Assembly (NCBI GenBank): GCA_028716025.1
Contig: JAQUQP010000003.1
Span: 1 to 31,001, forward strand
DNA from: a bacterium
Lineage (GTDB): Bacteria > UBA6262
Reading direction: 5' to 3'
Length of the DNA: 31,001 nt
Shown: piece after piece, positions 15,428 to 23,032 of the stretch
Layout: every line of letters begins with the position of its first letter
How positions within the stretch are numbered: the first letter of the stretch is position 1
Notes under the pieces: generated by a model
What the model saw: only the letters and a program-made list of their open reading frames with translations
What the model was told of the DNA's origin: nothing
Databases searched by the model: none
Translations under genes and position numbers: made by a program

Positions 15428-15463
15428 GCTCAACCTTTCATTTGGTTGGGCATTTATTTTATT
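15428..15463 (+). terminator. Riboswitch-linked intrinsic terminator
   Basis: GCTCAACC at 15428-15435 pairs with GGTTGGGC at 15444-15451 (eight pairs, one a T-G wobble) around an eight-base loop. The T-rich tail ATTTATTTTATT at 15452-15463 follows. It lies between the aptamer and the ribosome site AAAGGAG at 15464-15470, the expected place for a terminator that ends the transcript when ligand is bound. Confidence 0.6.
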
Positions 15464-15476
15464 AAAGGAGCTTACC

Positions 15477-16346
15477 CTGATTTATAAAAAAGAATATAAT
15501 GATTACAAACGAAGAATGATTTTAATAGTGTTATCATTAATACTATTTTATTGTCATATAGTATACGCGACCGAAAAACTACCTGAGCGCATTATTTCCC
15601 TCGCTCCGGCTAATACCGAAATATTGTATGCCCTTAACCTCGGCGATAAAGTAGTAGGCGTTTCCTCTTATTGCAATTATCCTCCACAATGCGCAGAGAA
15701 GGAAAAAGTAGGAGACTTCTCCAATCCAAATATTGAAAAAGTAGCTGCTTTAAAACCTGATCTGATCCTGGCTACCGGCCTGGAACAAAATCCCGCCGTG
15801 GACAAGTTGAAAAAACTTGGTTTCAACGTTGTGGTGATCGATCCACAGAATTTCAACCAGCTCTTTGACGCTATCACCCGCATCGGGGAAATCACCGGCA
15901 GAGGTACTTACGCGTTTATACTCAACCAATCAATTAAAGCGCGTATCGCCAGGCTAATGCAGGTTATAGCCGCCAGGATCACTGAACCGCCAAAAATATT
16001 TATTGAGATATCTACCCAGCCGTTGATGACCGCTTCCCGAAACACCTTTCTGGATGAGATGATCAATATGCTGCGGGCTATTAATGTGGCCGGAGACCTG
16101 TCTCGTCCTTACTGCCGGATAAGCGAGGAATATGTAATTAAACAAGACCCTGATTATATTATTTTAACCAGCCCGCAAAGCCGTAAGTACTTCACTTCCA
16201 ATAAGGCCTGGAACAGTATAAAAGCAGTAAAAGAGAAGCACTTTATCGATGAAATAAATCCAGATCTATTGCTGCGTCCCGGCCCCCGGCTAATAGACGG
16301 TCTGGAACAACTGGCTGAAAAAATCTATCAAATAAAAATGCGATGA
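15477..16346 (+). CDS. btuF: Cobalamin/corrinoid ABC transporter substrate-binding protein (BtuF-like)
   Basis: Periplasmic binding protein of class III with two lobes joined by a helix. ERIISLAPANTEILYALNLGDKVVGVSSYCNYPP is the standard BtuF/FhuD-type opening, and PDLILATGLEQNPAVDKLKKLGFNVVVID ends the first lobe. An N-terminal signal (MILIVLSLILFYCHIVYA) ends near ATEK. The open frame runs back to a GTG at 15402, but that part overlaps the terminator hairpin, so it is unlikely to be coding. I place the start at CTG 15477, six bases after a perfect AAAGGAG; ATG 15516, just before the hydrophobic core, is the alternative. From CTG the protein has 289 residues. The stop overlaps the ATG at 16343, although the permease probably starts at 16361. 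Confidence 0.85.
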   Translation: MIYKKEYNDYKRRMILIVLSLILFYCHIVYATEKLPERIISLAPANTEILYALNLGDKVVGVSSYCNYPPQCAEKEKVGDFSNPNIEKVAALKPDLILATGLEQNPAVDKLKKLGFNVVVIDPQNFNQLFDAITRIGEITGRGTYAFILNQSIKARIARLMQVIAARITEPPKIFIEISTQPLMTASRNTFLDEMINMLRAINVAGDLSRPYCRISEEYVIKQDPDYIILTSPQSRKYFTSNKAWNSIKAVKEKHFIDEINPDLLLRPGPRLIDGLEQLAEKIYQIKMR

Positions 16347-16360
16347 GAGATAGGGTACTG

Positions 16361-17341
16361 ATGAAAAAAAACCAACTCTTGACGATCATATTACTGCTGA
16401 TAACCTTAATTTGCCTGGGATTCCTTTCTCTTTATTGGGGAGCGATAAAGTTGGATCCTTTCCATTCCCAGGACGAGGTAAGCCGCTTGATCTTATTTAA
16501 ATTGCGCTTGCCCCGGGTTATCCTGGCCATTTTTGCCGGAATAGGATTAAGTGTAAGCGGCGTTGTTTTCCAAGCTTTATTACGGAATCCGCTGGCTGAT
16601 CCTTATATCCTGGGCACATCTTCGGGAGCAGCTCTCGGAGGAGTTCTAGCCATTACGTTAGGTTTGGGCACTTGCATCTACAGCGTATCTCTCAGTGCTT
16701 TCATTTTTGCCTTGCTGACCATGATCCTAGTGTACCAGCTATCACAATTCAACGGGAAAATGCCTGTGCAAAACCTGCTTTTGGCCGGGGTAATAGTCAA
16801 TACTTTTCTATCCGGCTTGGTTACGCTCATAATGTCCCTGAACCGCCAGGAACTATACAGTATTATGTTTTGGATCATGGGCAGCCTGGGGCAAACTGAT
16901 CAGAACGCAGTCTGGCTGGGAGGGATCGTGGTTCTTTCTTTGTCCGGCATTATTGTACTGCTAAGCAGGTATCTTAATATTATGGCCCTAGGTGAAGAGA
17001 AAGCCCAATCGCTTGGTGTACCCGTCGAATTAATGCGCAAAATACTTTTTATAATAGTGTCTCTAATTATTGCGATTCTGGTGTCAATCTGCGGCATGAT
17101 CGGTTTTGTCGGATTGATCATTCCCCATATCAGCAGACTACTAGTGGGACCAGATCATAAAGTATTGCTTCCAGTTTCTGGACTGTTGGGTGCTATCTTC
17201 TTGCTTTTATGCGATGTTCTGGCCAGGACCATAGCTGTCCCCTTGGAAATTCCCATCGGAGTGATCACGGCCCTGGCTGGCGCGCCATTCTTTTTATATC
17301 TGCTGCATCGCAAAAAAGCAAATACTCTTTTTGAAGGATAA
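16361..17341 (+). CDS. btuC: Cobalamin/iron-siderophore ABC transporter permease (BtuC/FecCD family)
   Basis: 326 residues with about ten TM helices, as expected for the FecCD family. The family marks are LRLPRVILAIFAGIGLSVSGVVFQALLRNPLADPYILGTSSGAALG in the first third, LLLAGVIVNTFLSGL in the middle, and GFVGLIIPHISRLLVGPDHK, which forms the coupling loop to the ATPase. Start ATG 16361 was preferred to 16343 because ATAGGG lies five bases upstream. The gene acts with the flanking BtuF- and BtuD-like proteins; the riboswitch makes a corrinoid the likely cargo. Confidence 0.9.
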   Translation: MKKNQLLTIILLLITLICLGFLSLYWGAIKLDPFHSQDEVSRLILFKLRLPRVILAIFAGIGLSVSGVVFQALLRNPLADPYILGTSSGAALGGVLAITLGLGTCIYSVSLSAFIFALLTMILVYQLSQFNGKMPVQNLLLAGVIVNTFLSGLVTLIMSLNRQELYSIMFWIMGSLGQTDQNAVWLGGIVVLSLSGIIVLLSRYLNIMALGEEKAQSLGVPVELMRKILFIIVSLIIAILVSICGMIGFVGLIIPHISRLLVGPDHKVLLPVSGLLGAIFLLLCDVLARTIAVPLEIPIGVITALAGAPFFLYLLHRKKANTLFEG

Positions 17342-17344
17342 TTT

Positions 17345-18127
17345 ATGGCTTATCTAGAAGTATCTGATCTAAATTTTTCTTACCAAGAAAGATTGGTCCT
17401 GAAAAATATTCATTTTTCAGTCGAGAAAGGAGATTTTTGGGGCATTATTGGGCCCAATGGCAGCGGCAAATCAACATTGCTTAAGATCCTGGCCCGGCTT
17501 TTATCGTCAAACACAGGGATAATTTCACTGGCTGACCTCGATTTAAAACATTACTCTGCCAGAGCGCTGGCTAAAAAGTTAGCGCTGGTACCAGAAGAAA
17601 CCGCGATTAATTTTCCTTTTACCGTGCGTGAATTAGTATTGATGGGGAGGTCGCCTTATCTTTCTTTCTGGCAACCATTAACCGCTGCTGACCAGATTAA
17701 AGCCGACGAATGCATGGAAAGGACATCAATTAAAAACCTGTCTAAAAGGCGAGTGAATGAACTATCAAGTGGTGAAAGGCAAAGGACATTTATATCCCAG
17801 GCCTTAGCTCAAGAACCTGATATCTTATTGCTGGATGAACCGACAGCACATCTGGATATCAACCACCAAATTGAAATATTCAATGTTTTAAAGACCCTGC
17901 AGAAAGAGCAGGGATTGACCATTATCACCGTGACCCACGACCTTAACCTGGCGGCACTTTATTGCGATACACTGCTCTTGTTAAATGAAGGAAATATTTT
18001 TAAACAGGGTACACCGGCAGAGGTGATCACCGCGGAAAACATAAAGAACGTTTATAATACCCGGGTTACCGTACAGAAACACCAGCAAATACATAAACTG
18101 CAAATTACCCTGATCCCAAACCAATAG
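17345..18127 (+). CDS. btuD: Cobalamin ABC transporter ATP-binding protein (BtuD/FecE family)
   Basis: 260 residues. Walker A is GPNGSGKS at 36-43, the Q-loop region is LVPEETAINFPFTVRELVLMGRSPYL, the signature is LSSGERQRTFISQALAQ and Walker B is ILLLDEPTAHLD with the switch His in TVTHDLNLAAL. This is a normal FecE/BtuD-type ATPase. ATG 17345 follows AAGGA that overlaps the end of btuC, so translation is coupled. The stop codon itself is part of the left arm of a hairpin that spans the gap to btuB. Confidence 0.9.
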   Translation: MAYLEVSDLNFSYQERLVLKNIHFSVEKGDFWGIIGPNGSGKSTLLKILARLLSSNTGIISLADLDLKHYSARALAKKLALVPEETAINFPFTVRELVLMGRSPYLSFWQPLTAADQIKADECMERTSIKNLSKRRVNELSSGERQRTFISQALAQEPDILLLDEPTAHLDINHQIEIFNVLKTLQKEQGLTIITVTHDLNLAALYCDTLLLLNEGNIFKQGTPAEVITAENIKNVYNTRVTVQKHQQIHKLQITLIPNQ

Positions 18128-18201
18128 ACTGTGCCGCAACTCTTTTTTGTAGTCGGTCAAGCACAGCCTGAAAGCTGCAAAGGGAGTTGGGAAACAGTCT
18201 A
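18125..18201 (+). other. Intercistronic hairpin between btuD and btuB
   Basis: TAGACTGT (18125-18132, including the btuD stop) pairs with ACAGTCTA (18194-18201), and inside it CAACTC (18137-18142) pairs with GAGTTG (18184-18189) across a four-by-four internal loop. The btuB ribosome site AAGGAGGA follows at once. A stem here could protect the downstream message or adjust btuB translation. It has no cobalamin core, so it is not a second riboswitch of the known kind. Confidence 0.45.
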
Positions 18202-18217
18202 ACTACAAGGAGGAATA

Positions 18218-20158
18218 ATGTTCAAACAGCATATCGTAACAATAATGATCGTAGTATTATTACTGGCGTTTAGTCCGGCGTTTGCCGAAAAAGGGGCTGA
18301 AGTCAACTTAAATATGACGGTGGTTTCCGCCAGCCTGGCTCCTCAACCGGCATATCTCACCGGTACTAATGTAACCGTGATCAAAGCTGAAGATATTGCC
18401 GCTGCCCATACCCAGGATATCAGCTTGTTATTAAACCAAGCCGCCGGATTGGACCTGCCGAAACAAGCGAGCCTGGGCAATGCCCAGATATTATCTATTC
18501 GCGGTGTTCCCGGCCAGCAAGTCTTGGTATTACTTGATGGCTTTCCTTTAAACTCCCCGTCCCTGGGATTAACAGACTTGTCCCAGATCCCCCTCGAAAA
18601 CATAGAGCGCATCGAGATCGTCCGCGGTGCCGGGTCTGCAGTATACGGGCCTAATGCCATCGGCGGAGTAGTTAATATTATTACTAAGCAGCCTCAGGAA
18701 CAAAAACCAATGACCGATATCAGTATCCTGGCTGGCAGCAGTAATACCCAAACCTACCGGTTCAGCATAGGCGCCAAGCCTAATGATTTAAATTATTTTA
18801 TTTCTTCCAGCCGTTCTTTTTCCCAAGGATGGAGGAAAAATAATGATTTTGATAACAATGCTTTAAGCGTCAAATTAGGATATGACCTGCATAACTATGG
18901 ATCGTTCATCCTGCATTATCAATATTACCGGAGTTTTTTAGGTTTGCCCGGCCCGTCTAACGTACCCATTGATTCCTGGGATAACGCGCGGGAGAGAGAA
19001 ACTTCTTCGCCAAATGCCCGGCAGGAAGACCGTACCAATCTTACATACGCTGAATATAAACTTGCTATGTCCGGACAATCTACGGCTAAGATTCGTACCT
19101 TCCTGAATGATACCAAACAGATTTATCGTAATACTGACTGGTCCATAGATAACCTGCGCCGTAACCGGTCGCATGGAGGCAGTATTCAGATAGACTTGCT
19201 CTCAGGCTGGAGCGCGGGACTGGAATACCGGCAGGATTCAGTATGGCAGAGAGATGAATATATCCTGGTTGATACGGTTGATGAAGCAGTTTTTTCCCAA
19301 TCTTTATATGGCCAGTACATGCGGCAATTAGAAACATGGATCTATACCATCGGCGCGCGCTATGACCATCATTCTGTCAGTGGCGGCCAGTTTGATCCCC
19401 GTTTAAACCTGGTATATTTATTAAATATCGGCTGGAAAGCTTCCCTGAATATCTCCCGTGGTTTCCGGCCGCCTACAGTCAATGACCTGTTCTGGCCATT
19501 TAATCAGGAAAACTATTTTGGCCTGACCTATATCACCGTTGGCAATAAGAACCTGTCCCCGGAAAAAGCCATGTCCTATGACCTAGGACTGGAGGGTAAA
19601 TTCAATGATTCCTGCCAAGGTAAAGCAACCATGTTCTATATCACCAGTCGGGACCTGATGTTGTGGGAACAGGAAAATGTCACCTTAACCACCTATCGTT
19701 ATTCTCCTCAGAATATTGCCCGCGGTAGGAATATGGGATTGGAAGTGGAAACTAGCCAGAATATTTCTAACTGGCTAAGACATAAGCTTGCGTATACCGC
19801 TATGCAGGCTCAAGGGAAAAAGGAAAATGATCCGGATTACCTACTACTGGCCTTTCGTCCAAAACACAAGTTATTGTATCAGATAGCCTATAGCCCAAAG
19901 GAAACCATCGAATTTTCGATGCGTGGACAGTTCCAGACAGCCAGCTTTGAACAAGACGGGGAGAGGGGATTGAAGATCCCGTCATCAAGTATTTGGAGTG
20001 CTGTTTTACAAAAGAAAATAAACACGGCAGTCTTTGCTTTTAAAGCGGATAATCTTTTCAATAAACGATATGCCATGCGAACTGACGGATTCGGTAATTT
20101 CTATCCTTTACCAGGCAGAACGTTCTGGTTTAGTTGCGATTTATATTTCGTCAACTGA
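18218..20158 (+). CDS. btuB: TonB-dependent outer-membrane receptor (BtuB-like)
   Basis: 646 residues with a signal peptide ending near FAE at residue 23. A possible TonB box MTVVSA lies at 33-38. The plug domain follows: ISLLLNQAAGLDLPKQ, ILSIRGVPGQQVLVLLDGFPLN, LSQIPLENIERIEIVRGAGSAVYG and AIGGVVNIITK, all diagnostic. The remaining ~500 residues form the barrel, with strand patterns such as SRGFRPPTVNDLFWP and KNLSPEKAMSYDLGLEG. It ends with the strand RTFWFSCDLYFVN. Length fits BtuB-class receptors (~600-650). A perfect AAGGAGG precedes the ATG. Membership of the riboswitch-controlled operon argues for a corrinoid ligand over a siderophore. Confidence 0.88.
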   Translation: MFKQHIVTIMIVVLLLAFSPAFAEKGAEVNLNMTVVSASLAPQPAYLTGTNVTVIKAEDIAAAHTQDISLLLNQAAGLDLPKQASLGNAQILSIRGVPGQQVLVLLDGFPLNSPSLGLTDLSQIPLENIERIEIVRGAGSAVYGPNAIGGVVNIITKQPQEQKPMTDISILAGSSNTQTYRFSIGAKPNDLNYFISSSRSFSQGWRKNNDFDNNALSVKLGYDLHNYGSFILHYQYYRSFLGLPGPSNVPIDSWDNARERETSSPNARQEDRTNLTYAEYKLAMSGQSTAKIRTFLNDTKQIYRNTDWSIDNLRRNRSHGGSIQIDLLSGWSAGLEYRQDSVWQRDEYILVDTVDEAVFSQSLYGQYMRQLETWIYTIGARYDHHSVSGGQFDPRLNLVYLLNIGWKASLNISRGFRPPTVNDLFWPFNQENYFGLTYITVGNKNLSPEKAMSYDLGLEGKFNDSCQGKATMFYITSRDLMLWEQENVTLTTYRYSPQNIARGRNMGLEVETSQNISNWLRHKLAYTAMQAQGKKENDPDYLLLAFRPKHKLLYQIAYSPKETIEFSMRGQFQTASFEQDGERGLKIPSSSIWSAVLQKKINTAVFAFKADNLFNKRYAMRTDGFGNFYPLPGRTFWFSCDLYFVN

Positions 20159-20179
20159 GCAAAGAGATTACACAGCAGG

Positions 20180-20218
20180 GATTACATACCAATCTTTGAT
20201 CGGTGTAATCGTTTTCAT
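20180..20218 (+). terminator. Possible terminator after btuB
   Basis: GATTAC at 20180-20185 and ACC at 20188-20190 pair with GGT at 20202-20204 and GTAATC at 20205-20210, with a two-base bulge. A short GTTTTCAT tail follows. The stem is short and AT-rich and the T run is weak, so this is tentative, but the next promoter starts 12 bases later. Confidence 0.4.
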
Positions 20219-20230
20219 AAGAGAAAAGGC

Positions 20231-20259
20231 TTGCACAATTATTTAAATATTGTTAAAAT
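20231..20259 (+). promoter_or_regulatory. Promoter directly abutting nspC
   Basis: TTGCAC at 20231-20236 and TAAAAT at 20254-20259 with a 17-base spacer. The expected start of transcription falls at or within a base or two of the ATG at 20266, and there is no Shine-Dalgarno sequence, which points to a leaderless message. Confidence 0.5.
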
Positions 20260-20265
20260 TATTTT

Positions 20266-21372
20266 ATGAAGAAAAATATTGTCACACCCTATTATTTAAT
20301 TGATGAGCGCAAGCTGTTAAAAAACCTGAAAATCATCCAATACGTCAGGAATAATTCCGGCGCCAAGTCCGTACTGGCGCTTAAATGTTTTTCCACCTGG
20401 GGCGTTTTCCCCCTGATGAAACATTATCTCGACGGGACTACCAGCAGTTCTTTGTATGAAGCCAGGCTGGGCTATGAAAAATTCGGCCGGGAAGTGCACG
20501 CTTATTGCGTAGGTTACTCCCCGGCTGACATCAGAGAGATCAAGCGCTATGCTGATAAGATCATTTTTAATTCTGTTTCCCAGCTTAAAAAATATTACCG
20601 GGAAGTAAAAAACCTGAAGATCGGCATACGGGTAAACCCTCAGGTCAGTTATTCGCATTTTGACCTGGCTGATCCGGCCCGCCGTTACTCCAGGCTGGGC
20701 GTAACAGACCGCCAGGCGCTCATGTCCGCGGTCAATAAGATCAGCGGAGTAATGTTCCATTTTAATTGCGAGAATGATAACTTCTATAATTTTTCCGCCA
20801 ATTTAGATTATATCGGCAAAACCTATGGCCAATTGTTGCAGCAGCTGTCATGGGTCAGTTTGGGCGGTGGCCTGTATTTTACCAAAGACGGTTACCCGCT
20901 GGACAAATTCTGCCGGAAACTGAAAGACTTCAGTGACCGGTATAATGTCCAGGTTTACCTGGAACCAGGCGAATCAGTTATTACCCGATCAGCCGAATTG
21001 GTCACGTCAGTGGTTGATATCATCCGCAATCAAGCGGACATCGCCATTGTTGACGCTTCCACCGAGGCTCATATGCTGGACTTGCTGATCTACCGCACTC
21101 CGGCGAAGATCGACTCTGCCGGCTCTGGCCGGTTCAAATATATAATTGCCGGCCGTTCCTGTTTAGCTGGTGATGTTTTCGGGACTTATCGCTTCAAGGC
21201 CAGGTTAAAGCCAGGCAGCATGATCAGGATATCTGATGCAGCCGGGTATACCATGGTCAAGAAAAACTGGTTCAACGGATTGCAGATGCCGTCCATAGTC
21301 ATCAAAAGGCTCAATGGCGCGCTGGATGTAGTTCGTTGTTTTGAATATAAAGATTTCGTGAATAGTTTGTAG
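20266..21372 (+). CDS. nspC: Carboxynorspermidine/carboxyspermidine decarboxylase
   Basis: 368 residues, alanine-racemase-fold PLP decarboxylase. The PLP lysine is K40 in VLALKCFSTWGVFPL, the family segment YLDGTTSSSLYEARLG follows, VMFHFNCEN holds the cofactor-ring region, and EPGES at 233-237 binds the PLP phosphate. The C-terminal part has the acid-rich DASTEAHMLD and GRSCLAGDVFG with the catalytic Cys-Asp loop contributed across the dimer. It converts carboxynorspermidine or carboxyspermidine to the free polyamine. The probable partner dehydrogenase is at 21660, separated by a non-coding element. The start has no ribosome site and lies just after a promoter. The stop codon falls in the left inverted repeat of that element. 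Confidence 0.88.
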   Translation: MKKNIVTPYYLIDERKLLKNLKIIQYVRNNSGAKSVLALKCFSTWGVFPLMKHYLDGTTSSSLYEARLGYEKFGREVHAYCVGYSPADIREIKRYADKIIFNSVSQLKKYYREVKNLKIGIRVNPQVSYSHFDLADPARRYSRLGVTDRQALMSAVNKISGVMFHFNCENDNFYNFSANLDYIGKTYGQLLQQLSWVSLGGGLYFTKDGYPLDKFCRKLKDFSDRYNVQVYLEPGESVITRSAELVTSVVDIIRNQADIAIVDASTEAHMLDLLIYRTPAKIDSAGSGRFKYIIAGRSCLAGDVFGTYRFKARLKPGSMIRISDAAGYTMVKKNWFNGLQMPSIVIKRLNGALDVVRCFEYKDFVNSL

Positions 21373-21646
21373 GGTGCTCGGTTTATGAAATCTCTTTAAC
21401 ATTTGCTGGAGGGATTTTGGACAGAGACAAGGCGCGAGGAGTGCGGTGTGCCTTTAGGCACATAAGTGACGAGCAACACAGTATCTGGGCAAAAGACCTC
21501 AGCCCTTCGGGAAAGTCATCTTTGGCCGACTTCTGTGTCACTCCTCCTCGAAGTATCGCAGCGGATACGACTTCGTCGTCGTTCCTGGAATTCGACTCAA
21601 ATATGACTTTCAAATTTAAAGAAATTTCATAGACCGAACACTACAA
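21367..21646 (+). mobile_element. MITE-like non-coding element with terminal inverted repeats
   Basis: The 26 bases at 21374-21399 match the reverse complement of 21616-21641 in 23 positions, and with a two-base bulge the match extends outward through TTGTAG (21367-21372) and CTACAA (21641-21646). The interior holds nested hairpins: TGTGCC/GGCACA at 21447-21462, GAGGAGTG (21436-21443) with CACTCCTC (21539-21546), and GTATC/GATAC around 21553-21568. The only open frames are short and unlike known proteins. I see no convincing target-site duplication. It sits precisely after the nspC stop and ends 14 bases before the next start codon. It may be a non-autonomous mobile element or a large RNA structure between the two cistrons. 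Confidence 0.6.
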
Positions 21647-21659
21647 GAGAGGATAAATA

Positions 21660-22892
21660 ATGAAAAAAAAGAAAAACGTGCTGATCATCGGGGCTGGAGG
21701 AGTAGCCCATGTGGTCGCGCATAAATGCGCCCAGTACAATGATATCCTGGGTGATATTTGTATCGCTTCCAGGACCGTGCGCAAAGCTGACAAGATCATC
21801 GACAGCATAAAAAAGAAAAATAACCTGAAAGACAAAACCAAACAGCTTTATTCCCGCCAGATCAATGCCATGGATATACCGGCTTTGGTCAACCTGATCA
21901 AGGAAACCAATTCACAGATCGTCATTAATGTAGGAATAACTTTTATTAATATGTCTGTACTGGAAGCCTGTATCCAGGCCGGAGTAGTGTATATGGATAC
22001 AGCGATCCATGAAGAACCAGGCAAAGTCTGCGAAGATCCGCCCTGGTATGCTAATTATGAATGGAAGCAGAAGGACCGCTGTCGCGAGAACGGCATTACC
22101 GCTATCCTGGGCATAGGATTTGATCCTGGTGTCGTGAATGCCTATGTCGCTTTAGCCGTAAAGCATCATTTTGACAAGATCGATACCATTGACATCATGG
22201 ATGTGAACGCAGGTAACCACGGAAAATATTTTGCCACTAATTTTGACCCGGAAATTAATTTTCGTGAATTCAGGAAAGTATGGACCTGGATCGACCGAAA
22301 GTGGGTGGAAAAAAAGGTTCATACTAAAAAACTGGTGTACGAATTCCCGGTAGTGGGCAAACAAACTGTCTACCTGACCGGGCACGATGAATTACACTCC
22401 TTATCGCAAAACATCGATGCCAATACCATCAGGTTCTGGATGGGATTCAGCGATCATTATATTAATGTTTTCACGGTCTTGAGCAAGTTGGGTTTACTGT
22501 CGGAGAAAACGGTCAAAACAGCGGAAGGCGTGGAAGTGGTACCGCTCAAGGTAGTAAAAGCAGTCTTGCCTGATCCAGGATCACTGGCACCAAATTATAC
22601 CGGAAAAACATGTATCGGAAACTTGATCAAAGGCACCAAGAACGATGTACCAAAAGAAATATTCATTTATAACATCTGCGATCACGCCGAGTGCTACAAA
22701 GAAGTAGAATCCCAAGCCATCAGCTATACTGCCGGAGTACCACCGGTAGCCGCGGCGATACTAGTCGCTAAAAGCACGTGGGATGTCAAGACTATGGTAA
22801 ATGTCGAGGAATTAGATCCTGATCCGTTCATTGAATTACTCGACAAAATGGGCCTGCCAACTGAGATCCAGGAGACTCCGGCTACTGTATAG
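21660..22892 (+). CDS. Carboxynorspermidine/carboxyspermidine synthase (saccharopine dehydrogenase family)
   Basis: 410 residues, the family's usual size. The NAD(P)-binding motif is VLIIGAGGVAHVVAHKCAQ with G11-A-G-G14. It continues with DICIASRTVRKADKI, INVGITFINMSVLEACIQAGVVYMDTA, and GIGFDPGVVNAYVALAVKH, all standard for the carboxynorspermidine synthase branch. The C-terminal part contains the AVLPDPGSLAPNYTGKTCIGN segment. The enzyme condenses aspartate semialdehyde with a diamine and reduces the Schiff base. The adjacent decarboxylase finishes the reaction. ATG 21660 follows GAGAGGA. Natural substrates could be putrescine, diaminopropane or agmatine. Confidence 0.88.
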   Translation: MKKKKNVLIIGAGGVAHVVAHKCAQYNDILGDICIASRTVRKADKIIDSIKKKNNLKDKTKQLYSRQINAMDIPALVNLIKETNSQIVINVGITFINMSVLEACIQAGVVYMDTAIHEEPGKVCEDPPWYANYEWKQKDRCRENGITAILGIGFDPGVVNAYVALAVKHHFDKIDTIDIMDVNAGNHGKYFATNFDPEINFREFRKVWTWIDRKWVEKKVHTKKLVYEFPVVGKQTVYLTGHDELHSLSQNIDANTIRFWMGFSDHYINVFTVLSKLGLLSEKTVKTAEGVEVVPLKVVKAVLPDPGSLAPNYTGKTCIGNLIKGTKNDVPKEIFIYNICDHAECYKEVESQAISYTAGVPPVAAAILVAKSTWDVKTMVNVEELDPDPFIELLDKMGLPTEIQETPATV

Positions 22893-22935
22893 CGACGAGA
22901 GGATAGCCCGGCCTTATATTTTATTTAAATAATTC

Positions 22936-22962
22936 TTGACAAATCATGGCAAGTATTATAAA
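22936..22962 (+). promoter_or_regulatory. Promoter of the arginine decarboxylase gene
   Basis: TTGACA at 22936-22941 is followed after 15 bases by TATAAA at 22957-22962. Spacing is short, but both boxes are good and the surrounding bases are AT-rich. The leader to the TTG start at 23033 would be about 65 bases and holds no clear hairpin. Confidence 0.5.
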
Positions 22963-23032
22963 TTAACAACCACAACAATAATTTCCAGGCACAGAGCAAC
23001 TAATTTTCTTTAAAATAAGAGGTAAGACTTAG

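Noticed and set aside
15402..15476. N-terminal extension of btuF from GTG 15402
   Set aside because: The bases lie over the riboswitch-linked terminator hairpin, and the true signal peptide begins later. The GTG has a plausible ribosome site, so the rejection is not absolute.
18125..18201. Second cobalamin riboswitch before btuB
   Set aside because: None of the conserved core segments or the B12 box can be found.
21417..21632. 71-codon ORF within the inverted-repeat element
   Set aside because: It spans the internal hairpins, has no ribosome site, and reads as low-information sequence; better explained by the palindromic structure.
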